From contig NZ_JAKNCJ010000006.1 in the NCBI RefSeq assembly GCF_023509525.1, positions 51,268 to 115,267 on the forward strand: DNA of 64,000 nucleotides. The letters are read 5' to 3'. Every line of letters starts with the position of its first letter. Positions within the stretch are counted from its first letter, which is position 1. A program made the translations under genes and the position numbers. This DNA comes from Brachybacterium equifaecis (GTDB lineage: Bacteria; Actinomycetota; Actinomycetes; Actinomycetales; Dermabacteraceae). The notes beneath the pieces were generated by a model. The model saw only the letters and a program-made list of their open reading frames with translations, did not search any database and was not told the origin of the DNA. Positions 8,187 to 16,168 of this stretch are shown one piece after another.

Positions 8187-9436
8187 GTCGCCGCCTCGCG
8201 GTGGAGGCCCCCGCGGGAGGACGAGTGCGCGAGGAGCTTCGAGAGCTCGAAGCCCGCCCGCTCGAAGCGCTCGGGGTGGGGCGGGAAGCCCTCCCCTCGG
8301 ACCAGCTGGCCGCCTCGGCGGTGGAAGAGCTCAGCGAGCTCGATGACGTCCTCCTCCACTCGGCCCGGGAGCGCGACGATCTCGCGGACCGCGCGCTGAC
8401 CCGACGGGAGGATGTCGAGGTGGACGACGATGTCGATGCAGCTCGCGACCGTCGGCACCACGAACCGGCTGGAGACGTTCTCTCCGGCCAGCAGGGGAAG
8501 CGTGCAGAGCTTGGTGACGGCGTCGCGAGCGGAGTTCGCGTGGAGGCTGGCCATGCCGGGCAGGCCGCTGTTCAGGGCGATGAGCATGTCCAGGGATTCC
8601 GCTTCGCGCACCTCGCCCACGATGATCCTCCCGGGGCGCATGCGCAGCGTCTCCTTCACCAGGCGCCGCATCGAGATCTCGCCGATCCCCTCGAGGTTCG
8701 CCTGCCGGGTCTGCATGCCGACGACGTCGCGCAGGCGGAGGTCCAGCTCGAAGACCTCCTCGATGGTGACCACGCGCTCGCGAGGACCGATGGAGGCGGC
8801 GAGGCAGTTCAGCATCGTCGTCTTCCCGGCGCCGGTGGCGCCGCTGGCGATGACGTTGAGCCCGGAGGCGACCGCCGCGTCCAGGAAGGCCGCGGACTGC
8901 GGCGAGAGGGACCCCAACCCCACCAGGTCGCTGAGACTGTGCGCACGGGCGACGAACTTGCGGATATTGACCGACCAGTGGCGCTGGGCGACGGGAGGGA
9001 TCACCACGTGCAGCCGGCTGCCGTCGGGCATCAGCGCATCCACGAACGGGGTGCTGAGATCCAGGCGCCGGCCGGAGGTGACGAGCATCCGCTCGACGAT
9101 GCTGCGCACCTGGTCGGTGGAGAGCACGAGCGGGGTGAGCTCGCTGCGGCCGGATCGCGCGCAGAACACCTCTGACGGCCCGTTGATCCAGATCTCCTCG
9201 ACCTCGGGGTCATCCAGGAGCTCCTGGAGCGGCCCGAAGCCCCCGATCGCCGCGCCGACCTCTGCGATCACGGTGCCCGGGTCGCGCAGCGGCGGGAGGG
9301 AGCCGGCCTCGGAGCGGTGCTCGTAGTCGGCGACGACCTCGCGGAGCAGCGGCTCGAGCTGATCGGCGCGCGCGTCGAGGCCGCGCCGACGGATGAGCTC
9401 GCGGGCGTCGGCCTCGATGATCGCCGCAGCCTCCAT
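8183..9436 (-). CDS. tadA: TadA/CpaF-type pilus assembly ATPase
   Basis: 417 residues. Secretion ATPase that powers Tad pilus polymerisation at the cytoplasmic membrane. Walker A GATGAGKTT, an Asp-box VVTIEEVFELDLR, Walker B RIIVGEVREAESLDML and the histidine-box SLHANSARDAV are all present. The N-terminal domain (about 1-100) includes GFGPLQELLDDPEVEEIWIN, characteristic of CpaF. The start ATG 9436 is preceded by GGAGGGGG about 8 bases upstream; the frame extends to 9514 but that extension is proline/arginine-rich and lacks a ribosome site. First gene of the tad operon; divergent from the yihY-like gene. Confidence 0.93.
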   Translation of the reverse strand: MEAAAIIEADARELIRRRGLDARADQLEPLLREVVADYEHRSEAGSLPPLRDPGTVIAEVGAAIGGFGPLQELLDDPEVEEIWINGPSEVFCARSGRSELTPLVLSTDQVRSIVERMLVTSGRRLDLSTPFVDALMPDGSRLHVVIPPVAQRHWSVNIRKFVARAHSLSDLVGLGSLSPQSAAFLDAAVASGLNVIASGATGAGKTTMLNCLAASIGPRERVVTIEEVFELDLRLRDVVGMQTRQANLEGIGEISMRRLVKETLRMRPGRIIVGEVREAESLDMLIALNSGLPGMASLHANSARDAVTKLCTLPLLAGENVSSRFVVPTVASCIDIVVHLDILPSGQRAVREIVALPGRVEEDVIELAELFHRRGGQLVRGEGFPPHPERFERAGFELSKLLAHSSSRGGLHREAAT

Positions 9437-9740
9437 GCGCACACCCCCTCCTGGCCGCCAGCACCGCGCCGGCTCCTTCCGATGCGAAGCGGCACCCCGG
9501 ATTGTGATGCGCATCGCAGTTCGGCGTCAGAGTACGGGATGATCCGCGCACATCGTCGCGATTGCGTCGAATTGTGGATAACTGCGCTCGCGATCCCTTC
9601 GCTCTTCCCTCTCTGCCCCCCCTTTGCATTCCCCTTCTGGTATCCGCAGCACGCACTCTCTCCAATCCCCGCAGGCGCCCCCGAGGCGCCCGTGGGATCA
9701 TGTGCTGACCCCGTTCCCCCTCCCCCCTCCGGAGCAGACC
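9437..9740. other. Divergent intergenic region tadA / yihY-like
   Basis: 304 bases without a gene. It holds a perfect 10-bp palindrome GATGCGCATC (9506-9515) on the tadA side and a perfect DnaA-box match (TGTGGATAA, 9573-9581; reverse TTATCCACA). The right half (9600-9735) is pyrimidine-rich on the plus strand and ends in GGAG, the ribosome site of the yihY-like gene. It must contain both divergent promoters, but I see no convincing -35/-10 pair. Confidence 0.6.
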
Positions 9741-11021
9741 ATGGCCACGCCCGCCACCCAGACCACGAGCGCTGACGAGAAGTCGAAGGAGGCCCAGAAG
9801 GAGAAGCTCTCCGGCCGCACCTGGAAGTACATGGCCAAGCGCGTCCTGGCCGAGTTCGGCCGCGACGCCGGGACCGATCAGGCCGCGGGGCTCACCTACT
9901 TCATGGTGCTGTCCCTCGCGCCCACGCTCCTGGCGGTGTTCTCCCTGATCACCCTCGTCCTGTCGGACATCACCGACCAGCTCGCGGCTCTCATCACCGA
10001 AGCTGTCATGCGCTCCGGCGTGGCGAGCAGCATGAGCGACCCGGAGACTGTCGTGAAATCCACCCTGGACTCCCTCATGGGCTCGACCGGCGGCGGCACG
10101 ATCGCGCTCATCATCGGTGTGGCGACCGCCCTGTGGTCGGCCTCGGCCTATGTGAAGGCGTACTCGCGCGTCTCGAACCAGATGTACGACGTGCCGGAGG
10201 GGCGCGGTTTCGTCAAGCTGAACCTCACGATGCTGCTGGTCACCCTCGCGATCGTGATCAGCCTGGTGCTGGTGGCGATCTCCCTGCTGCTGAGCGAGTC
10301 CATCGCGAACTCCCTGCTCGCCCCTATCGCTGGGCCGCTGGGCCTGACGGGCCTGGTCTCCTTCCTCACCGAGTCGTTCCTCCCGATCTGGGCGTGGGTC
10401 AAGTGGCCTGTGATCGTGGCGCTGCTGTTCGTGGTGGTGTCCCTGCTGTACTGGGCGGCACCGAACCTGAAGAAGCCCTTCCGCCTGGTCTCGCCCGGCG
10501 GCATCTTCGCGATCCTCGGGATCGGCGTCGCCGCCGTCGCTCTCGCGATCTACATGAGCACCTTCGCGAGCTACTCGAGCTACGGCGCGATCGGCTCGAT
10601 CATGGCGATCCTGTTCGCCCTGTGGGTGATCAACATCGTCATCATCATGGGCGCCGAGGTCGATGCCGAGTACGAGCGCGCGAAGGAGCTCGAGGCGGGC
10701 AGGCCCGCGGAGGACTCCCTGACGATCCCCCTGCGCGAGGAGAAGGGCGCGGAGAAGAAGGAGGCCAAGTACGAGAAGATCGTGGACGAGGCCCGCGACA
10801 TCCGCCTGTCGAACCTGACCCGTGACCAGGCCTCCTACACCGGCACCGGCGCCCGTCTCGGCGCCGATCGCGATACCGGTTCCTCCCCCGCCCCCGCGAC
10901 CCGCACTCCGGTCGAGGAGCTCGGCAACCCCACCCCGACCTCCTCCGAGATCCCGCCGGCCGAGGCCGTCCCGAACGGCGAGCTCCCCGACGCCCACGAT
11001 CCCCGACGGCGCAAGGGCTGA
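9741..11021 (+). CDS. YihY/virulence factor BrkB family membrane protein
   Basis: 426 residues. Six membrane segments span roughly residues 45-310, with family motifs AAGLTYFMVLSLAPTLLAVF near the start, TALWSASAYVKAYSRVSNQM in the middle and WVINIVIIMGAEVDAEYERA at the end. The C-terminal ~115 residues are charged, then Pro/Thr/Ser-rich and probably disordered. The family was once called ribonuclease BN, but that activity belongs to another gene; its true function is unsettled, with transport or envelope roles proposed. Start ATG 9741 has GGAG upstream. The SRAP gene follows after 3 bases. Confidence 0.9.
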   Translation: MATPATQTTSADEKSKEAQKEKLSGRTWKYMAKRVLAEFGRDAGTDQAAGLTYFMVLSLAPTLLAVFSLITLVLSDITDQLAALITEAVMRSGVASSMSDPETVVKSTLDSLMGSTGGGTIALIIGVATALWSASAYVKAYSRVSNQMYDVPEGRGFVKLNLTMLLVTLAIVISLVLVAISLLLSESIANSLLAPIAGPLGLTGLVSFLTESFLPIWAWVKWPVIVALLFVVVSLLYWAAPNLKKPFRLVSPGGIFAILGIGVAAVALAIYMSTFASYSSYGAIGSIMAILFALWVINIVIIMGAEVDAEYERAKELEAGRPAEDSLTIPLREEKGAEKKEAKYEKIVDEARDIRLSNLTRDQASYTGTGARLGADRDTGSSPAPATRTPVEELGNPTPTSSEIPPAEAVPNGELPDAHDPRRRKG

Positions 11022-11024
11022 GCC

Positions 11025-11789
11025 ATGTGCGGGCGCTTCGCGTTCTTCCTGGAGATCGAACCGCTGGTCGACGACCTCGCGGCTGTGGACCTCTCCGACC
11101 CGGCTCTCCGAGCGCGCTGGAACATCGCGCCGACGGCACCGATCTACGTGGTCACGGAGTCGGTCGAGAAGGGCGAGGACGGCGAGAGGACCGGGGAGAT
11201 CATCCGTGCTCTGCGTACCGCGCGCTGGGGCCTGCTGCCCCCGTTCGCCAAGGATGCCGCGTTCAGCGCCCGCACCTTCAACGCCCGCCGCGAGACTCTC
11301 GCCGAGAAGCCCAGCTTCCGGGGCTCCCTCGCCCGCTACCGGGCGATCATCCCCATCAGCGGGTACTTCGAGTGGCAGAAGGACCCGCTGGGCGGGAAGA
11401 CGAAGCAGCCGCATTTCATCAGCCATCCCTCCGGTGCGCCGCTCTATCTCGCCGGGCTCGTCTCCTGGTGGAAGGTGCCTGGCTGCCACCAGGGGCCCGC
11501 GGCGAGCAGCGACGGCGCCTGGCTGCTGAGCGCCACGATCATCACCAAGGAGGCGAGCGGCCCGCTCGCCGCGATCCATGACCGCGTGCCCGTGATGCTC
11601 ACCCGCGAGAAGGTCGACGAATACCTCGACCCTGCGATGGACGACAAGGTCGAGGTGCAGTCCTGGCTCCTCGATGACGCGAACAGCCTCACCGGAGAGC
11701 ACCTGGAGATTCGGCCGGTCGGCAGCGCCGTCGGGAACACCCGCAGCGCCGGCCCGGAGCTCATCGACCCCGTCGAACCGCTCTTCTGA
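11025..11789 (+). CDS. SOS response-associated peptidase, SRAP/YedK (HMCES) family
   Basis: 254 residues. The protein begins MCGRFAFF; the invariant Cys2, exposed after removal of Met1, crosslinks to abasic sites in single-stranded DNA to shield them. Other family landmarks are RWNIAPTAPIYVV, TFNARRETLAEKPSFRGSL, RAIIPISGYFEW (with the catalytic Glu) and AAIHDRVPVML (with the conserved His). All active-site residues appear intact. It follows the yihY-like gene by 3 bases and is probably cotranscribed. No SOS box was found in the upstream divergent region. Confidence 0.95.
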   Translation: MCGRFAFFLEIEPLVDDLAAVDLSDPALRARWNIAPTAPIYVVTESVEKGEDGERTGEIIRALRTARWGLLPPFAKDAAFSARTFNARRETLAEKPSFRGSLARYRAIIPISGYFEWQKDPLGGKTKQPHFISHPSGAPLYLAGLVSWWKVPGCHQGPAASSDGAWLLSATIITKEASGPLAAIHDRVPVMLTREKVDEYLDPAMDDKVEVQSWLLDDANSLTGEHLEIRPVGSAVGNTRSAGPELIDPVEPLF

Positions 11790-11795
11790 GAGCAG

Positions 11796-12338
11796 CTACC
11801 CCTGCAGATGCGTGAGATAGGCAGCGATATGTGCTCGCACGGCGGCGTGCTTCTCCGGCAGCTGTGCGCACCGGTCGATAAGTGCGGAGACAGACAGGAT
11901 CCGAGCCTCCACGAGCGCTTCCACGAACGCGCGGTCCTTCTCGCGCGCCGCTCCCAGCTTCGCGATCGCAAGATCGTGGGGCTCCAGGAAGCGCGGCTCT
12001 GCAGGCTCTGAGGCACGCAGCGGCCAGCTGATCAGACGTGTGCGCCAGCCCTCCGGCAGGTACATCGCCGTCTCGATGTGCACGCCCTCCGCATAGAACC
12101 CGTTGTTCAGGTGGAAGGTCGAGAGCTCCCCGATCGCCCCTTCGACCTGATCGGCCTTGAACCGGTCCGGATCGTCCAGGAACGCGATGTCGGCCTCCAT
12201 GGAAGCAGTCGCTGCGGGCGGGAGATCATCCTCGTCGAATGCTCCGAGGATGGATTGGGATCCGAGGACGAGCACCTCGTGGTCGCCCGCGATGTCGCAC
12301 GCAGCGCGCAGGAGGTGCGCCAGATCCTGGCGCCTCAC
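11796..12338 (-). CDS. Nucleotidyltransferase, DUF6036/AbiEii-like; candidate toxin
   Basis: 180 residues from GTG 12338. A minimal nucleotidyltransferase fold is suggested by VLVLGSQSILGAF (Gly26-Ser27) followed by MEADIAFLDD (Glu48-x-Asp50), the two metal-binding acids. A later LEPHDLAIAKLGAAREKDR resembles the conserved D-L-x-x-x-K-L segment of the AbiEii/DUF1814 and DUF6036 families. Members of these families act as toxins in two-gene modules, some by adding nucleotides to tRNA. The GTG overlaps the stop of the HTH gene (GTGA), so the pair is translationally coupled, antitoxin candidate first. The two genes are a convergent insertion between SRAP and a two-component system; a few lines counted by eye are about 67% GC against 70-75% nearby, hinting at transfer. 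Function is inferred. Confidence 0.72.
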   Translation of the reverse strand: MRRQDLAHLLRAACDIAGDHEVLVLGSQSILGAFDEDDLPPAATASMEADIAFLDDPDRFKADQVEGAIGELSTFHLNNGFYAEGVHIETAMYLPEGWRTRLISWPLRASEPAEPRFLEPHDLAIAKLGAAREKDRAFVEALVEARILSVSALIDRCAQLPEKHAAVRAHIAAYLTHLQG

Positions 12339-12835
12339 GAGCTCCCGTCCTTGAGCTCTTCGTGGGAGCGGAACGCTCGCAGGACTTCCCTGCGCTCCTC
12401 CTCTGCCAGCACTCCGGCGAATGGGCTGTTCTGCCGCAGCTCGACAGATCGCCCGGCGGTGCTCGTGAGGGTCTGCGCCACGGCGTCGACCCCGGAGTCG
12501 AGGATTCCTTCCCACTCCGCCAGGTACTGCGCCGACATGCCGTCCCCGCGATGGACCAGCTTCCACGCAGAGAGGTTCGCGCGGGCGGTTGCGAGCACAG
12601 CTTCCGGCCTCGACGCCAGAGCTCCGAGCACGGCGCGATGGAGCCACAGGCTCTTGCGGGCTTCCCGCGTGAGCGGAGGGGCGATGCGCGCCTCGACTTC
12701 CGATCGAGGAATCCGGCGGTGGGATCCTCGGCGGACGCACGCGAGATCGCCTCGTTCGCACATGTTGACCACGTGCTGCCGGGACGTGCCCAGGGCCTGC
12801 GCCGCCTGACCGGTCGTCATCCACTGCCTCTCCAT
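12335..12835 (-). CDS. HTH (excisionase-type) protein paired with the nucleotidyltransferase; candidate antitoxin
   Basis: 166 residues. Residues ~5-50 form a MerR/excisionase-type winged helix: TTGQAAQALGTSRQHVVNMC and then RRGSHRRIPRSEVEARI, the pattern that reads DNA in Xis-like proteins and several antitoxins. The C-terminal ~110 residues are helical, contain conserved-looking WLHRAVLGAL and SPFAGVLAEEERREVLRAFR, and could contact the partner. It ends in a GTGA overlap with the nucleotidyltransferase gene. The ATG lies 6 bases from a TACGAT hexamer, so the module seems to have its own leaderless promoter, and autoregulation through the HTH is plausible. Confidence 0.72.
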   Translation of the reverse strand: MERQWMTTGQAAQALGTSRQHVVNMCERGDLACVRRGSHRRIPRSEVEARIAPPLTREARKSLWLHRAVLGALASRPEAVLATARANLSAWKLVHRGDGMSAQYLAEWEGILDSGVDAVAQTLTSTAGRSVELRQNSPFAGVLAEEERREVLRAFRSHEELKDGSS

Positions 12836-12841
12836 GCGCCC

Positions 12842-12847
12842 ATCGTA
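12842..12847 (-). promoter_or_regulatory. -10-like element of the HTH-nucleotidyltransferase module (leaderless)
   Basis: TACGAT on the minus strand, 6 bases before ATG 12835; no Shine-Dalgarno in between. Confidence 0.45.
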
Positions 12848-12952
12848 TTCACAAGCACCACAGACACAACAGCATCCCCGCCCCCCTCCAGGGCCATGTC
12901 TCCTGCCTCAGCATCCGACTCCAGGGGGACGCGCAGGCTGGCGCCCTCTCGC

Positions 12953-12958
12953 TAGGCT
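12953..12958 (+). promoter_or_regulatory. -10-like element of the NarL-type histidine kinase gene (leaderless)
   Basis: TAGGCT, 7 bases before ATG 12966; no Shine-Dalgarno in between. It supports the 12966 start over an upstream in-frame ATG. Confidence 0.5.
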
Positions 12959-12965
12959 CGCAGCC

Positions 12966-14249
12966 ATGACGATCCCCTCGGCAGCGCAGCGCGCTCCCGC
13001 GCGCCCTGCCGGGGACGCCGCGAGCTCAGCGATTCCGGTCGGGAGACTGGACGGCGCCTTCAGCTGGATCTCGGAGCATCCGCGGATCGTGGACGCCGTC
13101 GTCTTCGGGACCACCACTGCGCTGCTGATCCTCGGCTGCCTGCCCCTGCTGATGATCGGCAGCGTGCCGCTCTGGGCCCTGTGGTCGATCCCGATGATCG
13201 CCGCGGGGACCGCTCTGCGCAGCCACCCGGGATGGGCGACGCTCGCGATCGCCTGCCTCGCTCTCGCCCACGCGCTGACAGGGCACGTCATCGTCCTCGG
13301 CGACGTCATGATCTTCTACGCGCTGTACTGCGCGAACGTCCACGGCTCGCAGGCGGTGGCGAGGGCGGCGACAGGCGCTGCGCTCTTCGGCGACCTCGTC
13401 CTGGCGGCGGCGCTCGTCATCACCGACTGGATCTGGAGCGGCTCCTCGATCTTCGAGTCCGCGCTCCTCTTCGCGGCCCTCGCCGCATTCGGAACGCTCC
13501 CGATCGGAGCCGTGTGGGTGATCGCGCGCTACCAGCGCGTGCGCGTGGACCAGCTCCGGCTCGCCCGCCGCAGCGCCGAGCAGGCAGTGCTGGAGCGCGA
13601 GCAGCGCACGCGCATCGCCGTCGCCGATGAGCGCGCTCGCATCGCCCGCGAGATGCATGACGTCGTCGCCCATTCGCTGTCGGTGATCATCGCCCAGGCC
13701 GACGGCGGCCGCTTCATCGCCGCCCAGCAGCCGGACCGCGCCGCCGAGGTGCTCGCCACCATCGGGGAGACCGGACGCTCGGCGCTGGCCGACATGCGCG
13801 GCCTCCTGGGAGTCCTGCGGCAGGAGGAGGAGACGAGCTTCGGTCCCCAGCCAGGACTCGAGTCCATCGAGGATCCCGTGGAGCGGGTGCGCAGCGCCGG
13901 CCTCTCCGTCGATCTCACGCGCAGCGGCGAGCTGGCGGGCGTCCCCCAGGGCCTCTCCCTCACCAGCTTCCGCATCGTGCAGGAGGCCCTCACCAATGTC
14001 GTGAAGCACGCCGGCGACGATGCCAGCGCCCTGGTGCGCATCGACCGGCGGCCCGGCTCCCTCCAGCTGGAGATCATCGATGACGGCCAGGGCTCCGACG
14101 CTGATTCCGACGGCCGGGGCCACGGCCTCACCGGAATGGCCGAGCGCGTCGCCCTCTTCGGCGGCACCCTGCGCACCGGCCCCCTTCCCTCCGGCGGCTT
14201 CCGCGTGAGCGCCGGATTCCCCCTCCCTGACCCGAGAGGCACCCCATGA
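12966..14249 (+). CDS. Sensor histidine kinase, HisKA_3 (NarL-type) family
   Basis: 427 residues. Five or six membrane helices (about residues 38-190), then a short coiled linker, then the dimerisation/phosphoacceptor helix ERARIAREMHDVVAHSLSV with His231, and the ATPase domain with FRIVQEALTNVVKHAG (N box) and IDDGQGSD...GHGLTGMAER (G boxes). The kinase has no large extracellular domain, so it may sense within the membrane. It overlaps the response regulator gene by ATGA. The stimulus cannot be inferred from the sequence. Confidence 0.92.
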   Translation: MTIPSAAQRAPARPAGDAASSAIPVGRLDGAFSWISEHPRIVDAVVFGTTTALLILGCLPLLMIGSVPLWALWSIPMIAAGTALRSHPGWATLAIACLALAHALTGHVIVLGDVMIFYALYCANVHGSQAVARAATGAALFGDLVLAAALVITDWIWSGSSIFESALLFAALAAFGTLPIGAVWVIARYQRVRVDQLRLARRSAEQAVLEREQRTRIAVADERARIAREMHDVVAHSLSVIIAQADGGRFIAAQQPDRAAEVLATIGETGRSALADMRGLLGVLRQEEETSFGPQPGLESIEDPVERVRSAGLSVDLTRSGELAGVPQGLSLTSFRIVQEALTNVVKHAGDDASALVRIDRRPGSLQLEIIDDGQGSDADSDGRGHGLTGMAERVALFGGTLRTGPLPSGGFRVSAGFPLPDPRGTP

Positions 14250-14950
14250 CCCACCCCCAGCTCCCCTCCTCCGGCTCCGCGCAGGCGCCGCTGCGCATCG
14301 CGCTCGTCGACGATCAGCCCCTTGTGCGCACCGGGTTCTCGATGGTCATCGACTCCCAGGAGGACCTCTCCGTCGTGCTGCAGGCGTCCGACGGGCGCGA
14401 AGCGCTCGAGGCCCTGCGCGCTACGCGCGCCGACGTGGTCCTGATGGATGTGCGCATGCCCCGCATGGACGGGATCGAGGCGACGCGCGCGATCCTCGAG
14501 CAGGCCGGAGAGCGCGCGCCGCGAGTGATCGTGCTGACGACGTTTGACGTCGACGACTACGTGGTGGCCGCGATCCGCGCCGGGGCGAGCGGATTCCTGC
14601 TCAAGGACGCCCAGCCCGAGGAGCTCCTCAGCGCCATCCGCACCGTCCACCGCGGCGATGCGGTGATCGCGCCGTCGGCGACGCGGCGCCTGCTCGCGCA
14701 GATGGTCGCCCGCGACCCCGCGCCCGCCCGGGACGATGCCGTGCTCAGCGCCCCTACCGAGCGCGAGCGGGAGGTGCTCGTGCTCATGGCCAAGGGCTGC
14801 TCGAACCAGGAGATCGGCGCCCAGCTCTTCGTCGCCGAGGCCACCGTGAAGACGCACGTCGGCAGGGTGCTCGCGAAGCTCAGCGCCCGCGACCGCGTGC
14901 AGGCGGTCATCGTCGCCTTCGAGGCGGGGCTCGTCCAGCCCGGGCAGTGA
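14246..14950 (+). CDS. Response regulator, NarL/LuxR family
   Basis: 234 residues. The receiver domain (about 16-135) has Asp22-Asp23, phosphoacceptor Asp68 in VVLMDVRMPRMDG, Thr in VIVLTTFD and Lys in GFLLKDA. The C-terminal LuxR HTH (about 165-230) is TEREREVLVLMAKGCSNQEI followed by VAEATVKTHVGRVLAKL. Partner of the kinase encoded immediately upstream (ATGA overlap). Confidence 0.95.
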   Translation: MTHPQLPSSGSAQAPLRIALVDDQPLVRTGFSMVIDSQEDLSVVLQASDGREALEALRATRADVVLMDVRMPRMDGIEATRAILEQAGERAPRVIVLTTFDVDDYVVAAIRAGASGFLLKDAQPEELLSAIRTVHRGDAVIAPSATRRLLAQMVARDPAPARDDAVLSAPTEREREVLVLMAKGCSNQEIGAQLFVAEATVKTHVGRVLAKLSARDRVQAVIVAFEAGLVQPGQ

Positions 14951-14986
14951 CCGGGTCCGGAGCCGAAGGGTTGCAGAGGCCCGCGG

Positions 14987-15490
14987 TCAGCGCCCGCGCA
15001 GCTCCTCGATGAGCGCCGCCTTGTCGCTCTCGCGACGGCGCTGGCCGTTCTCCTCCTCGGAATACGGCAGCGGCGTGGTGCGCACGAGCTGCAGGAGCAC
15101 CACGAACGCGGCGATCGCGAGCACCAGGCCGATCGCGCCCGGCACGTAGATGCCGTAGTTGAGCATGCTCGCGGAGACGAGCGCCTGGAAGAGCTGCCAG
15201 GTGATGCCGAACCCGGTGCCGAAGCGGCCCCGCCGCGCGAGCGAGCGGGCGGCGAGCGCGACCCCCAGGGCGAAGACCGCGATGAACACGCCGAGGGCGA
15301 TCGCGAAGCTCTCCCCCATGTCCCCGGAACCCGCCCGGCTCAGCATCAGCACGGCGAGCACGGCCAGCGCGGCGGCCTCGAGCGCGAGCAGGATGACACC
15401 GAGGGGGCGCAGGCGCGGCGGCTCCGGCGGCAGGCCGCTCTCGTCGGCGCCGGAAGGGGCGGGGGCGGAGGAGGCTCGTGTGGACGACAT
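14987..15490 (-). CDS. Small four-helix membrane protein of unknown function
   Basis: 167 residues from ATG 15490. A Ser/Pro/Gly-rich head (about 1-30) precedes four hydrophobic helices (about 33-55, 65-85, 95-115, 120-140) and a charged tail (EEENGQRRRESDKAALIEEL). I recognise no family beyond a generic actinobacterial membrane protein. The start is chosen because a TACAGT hexamer sits 7 bases upstream; an ATG 27 bases earlier is possible. It is convergent with the response regulator. Confidence 0.75.
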   Translation of the reverse strand: MSSTRASSAPAPSGADESGLPPEPPRLRPLGVILLALEAAALAVLAVLMLSRAGSGDMGESFAIALGVFIAVFALGVALAARSLARRGRFGTGFGITWQLFQALVSASMLNYGIYVPGAIGLVLAIAAFVVLLQLVRTTPLPYSEEENGQRRRESDKAALIEELRGR

Positions 15491-15835
15491 GGACTGCACT
15501 GTATCCGCGTCGCGCACGAGCGCGCCTGCGCCCAGGCGCCGCAGCCGGACGGTCCGCGCCCCGCAGGCCCGCCCCGTCGCGATGGAGTGCCGTTCGAGCG
15601 CCTCGGGCCGCCGTCAAGCATCCGTGCATCGCCTCACCCCTGTGGGAAGAACCACCGAAGCCGTCCGCGCGCACTCTTGTGACGGCGGCGAGCGCCTCGG
15701 AGAATAGGACACGGCCCGGAGCGGACGACCTCCGCGACGGCGCCACGACACAGCACCGCCTGCCCCCGGCGGGCGCGACACCGCCTCGTCGCGGCTTCCG
15801 AGCCGTCACGAGGTGCATTGAAAGAGAGAGTCACG
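15491..15835. other. Divergent intergenic region upstream of whiB1
   Basis: 345 bases with no convincing gene. On the left is the leaderless promoter of the membrane-protein gene. On the whiB1 side TTGTGA (15677-15682) with AGAATA about 18 bases downstream is a weak promoter candidate, which would give a ~125-base untranslated leader. An AAAGAGAG ribosome site precedes whiB1. Confidence 0.5.
15498..15503 (-). promoter_or_regulatory. -10-like element of the four-helix membrane protein gene (leaderless)
   Basis: TACAGT on the minus strand, 7 bases before ATG 15490. Confidence 0.45.
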
Positions 15836-16084
15836 ATGGATTGGCGCCACCGCGCGGAATGCCTCACCCAGGATCCTGAGCTGTTCTTCCCGATCGGGAA
15901 CACCGGCCCCGCGATTACGCAGATCCAAGAGGCGAAGGCCGTGTGCCAGCGCTGCGACGTGATGACCGCATGCCTGAAGTTCGCGCTGGAGACCGGACAG
16001 GACTCCGGAGTGTGGGGAGGCCTCTCCGAGGACGAGCGCCGCTCGCTCAAGCGCCGCAACGCTCGCGCCCGCCGCGCGAGCTGA
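15836..16084 (+). CDS. whiB1: WhiB1-type iron-sulfur transcription factor
   Basis: 82 residues from ATG 15836. The four [4Fe-4S] ligand cysteines are in WRHRAECLTQDPELFFP (first), KAVCQRCDVMTACLKFAL (the next three, C-x2-C-x5-C). GVWGGLSEDERRSLKRRNAR is the turn and basic DNA-binding tail. The residues FFPIGNTGPAITQIQEAKAV identify the WhiB1 subgroup, a cluster-containing, nitric-oxide-sensitive regulator that binds the primary sigma factor and is essential in mycobacteria. The next gene on the opposite strand is pdtaS, as in M. tuberculosis (Rv3219/Rv3220c). A strong hairpin follows. Confidence 0.95.
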   Translation: MDWRHRAECLTQDPELFFPIGNTGPAITQIQEAKAVCQRCDVMTACLKFALETGQDSGVWGGLSEDERRSLKRRNARARRAS

Positions 16085-16100
16085 CGCTCCCCACGCAGTC

Positions 16101-16136
16101 AGAAGGCCCGCCCCGGTTCGCCAGGGCGGGCCTTCT
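16101..16136. terminator. Bidirectional terminator between whiB1 and pdtaS
   Basis: AGAAGGCCCGCCC (16101-16113) pairs perfectly with GGGCGGGCCTTCT (16124-16136): a 13-bp stem with a 10-base loop, followed by TTGCA. It lies 17 bases past the whiB1 stop and 33 past the pdtaS stop, between convergent genes. Confidence 0.85.
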
Positions 16137-16168
16137 TGCACTCCCGGGGCGGTCCAGCCCGTCCGAGC

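Noticed and set aside
9573..9581. Replication origin suggested by the DnaA box
   Set aside because: Only one box, no dnaA/dnaN genes or AT-rich unwinding region nearby.
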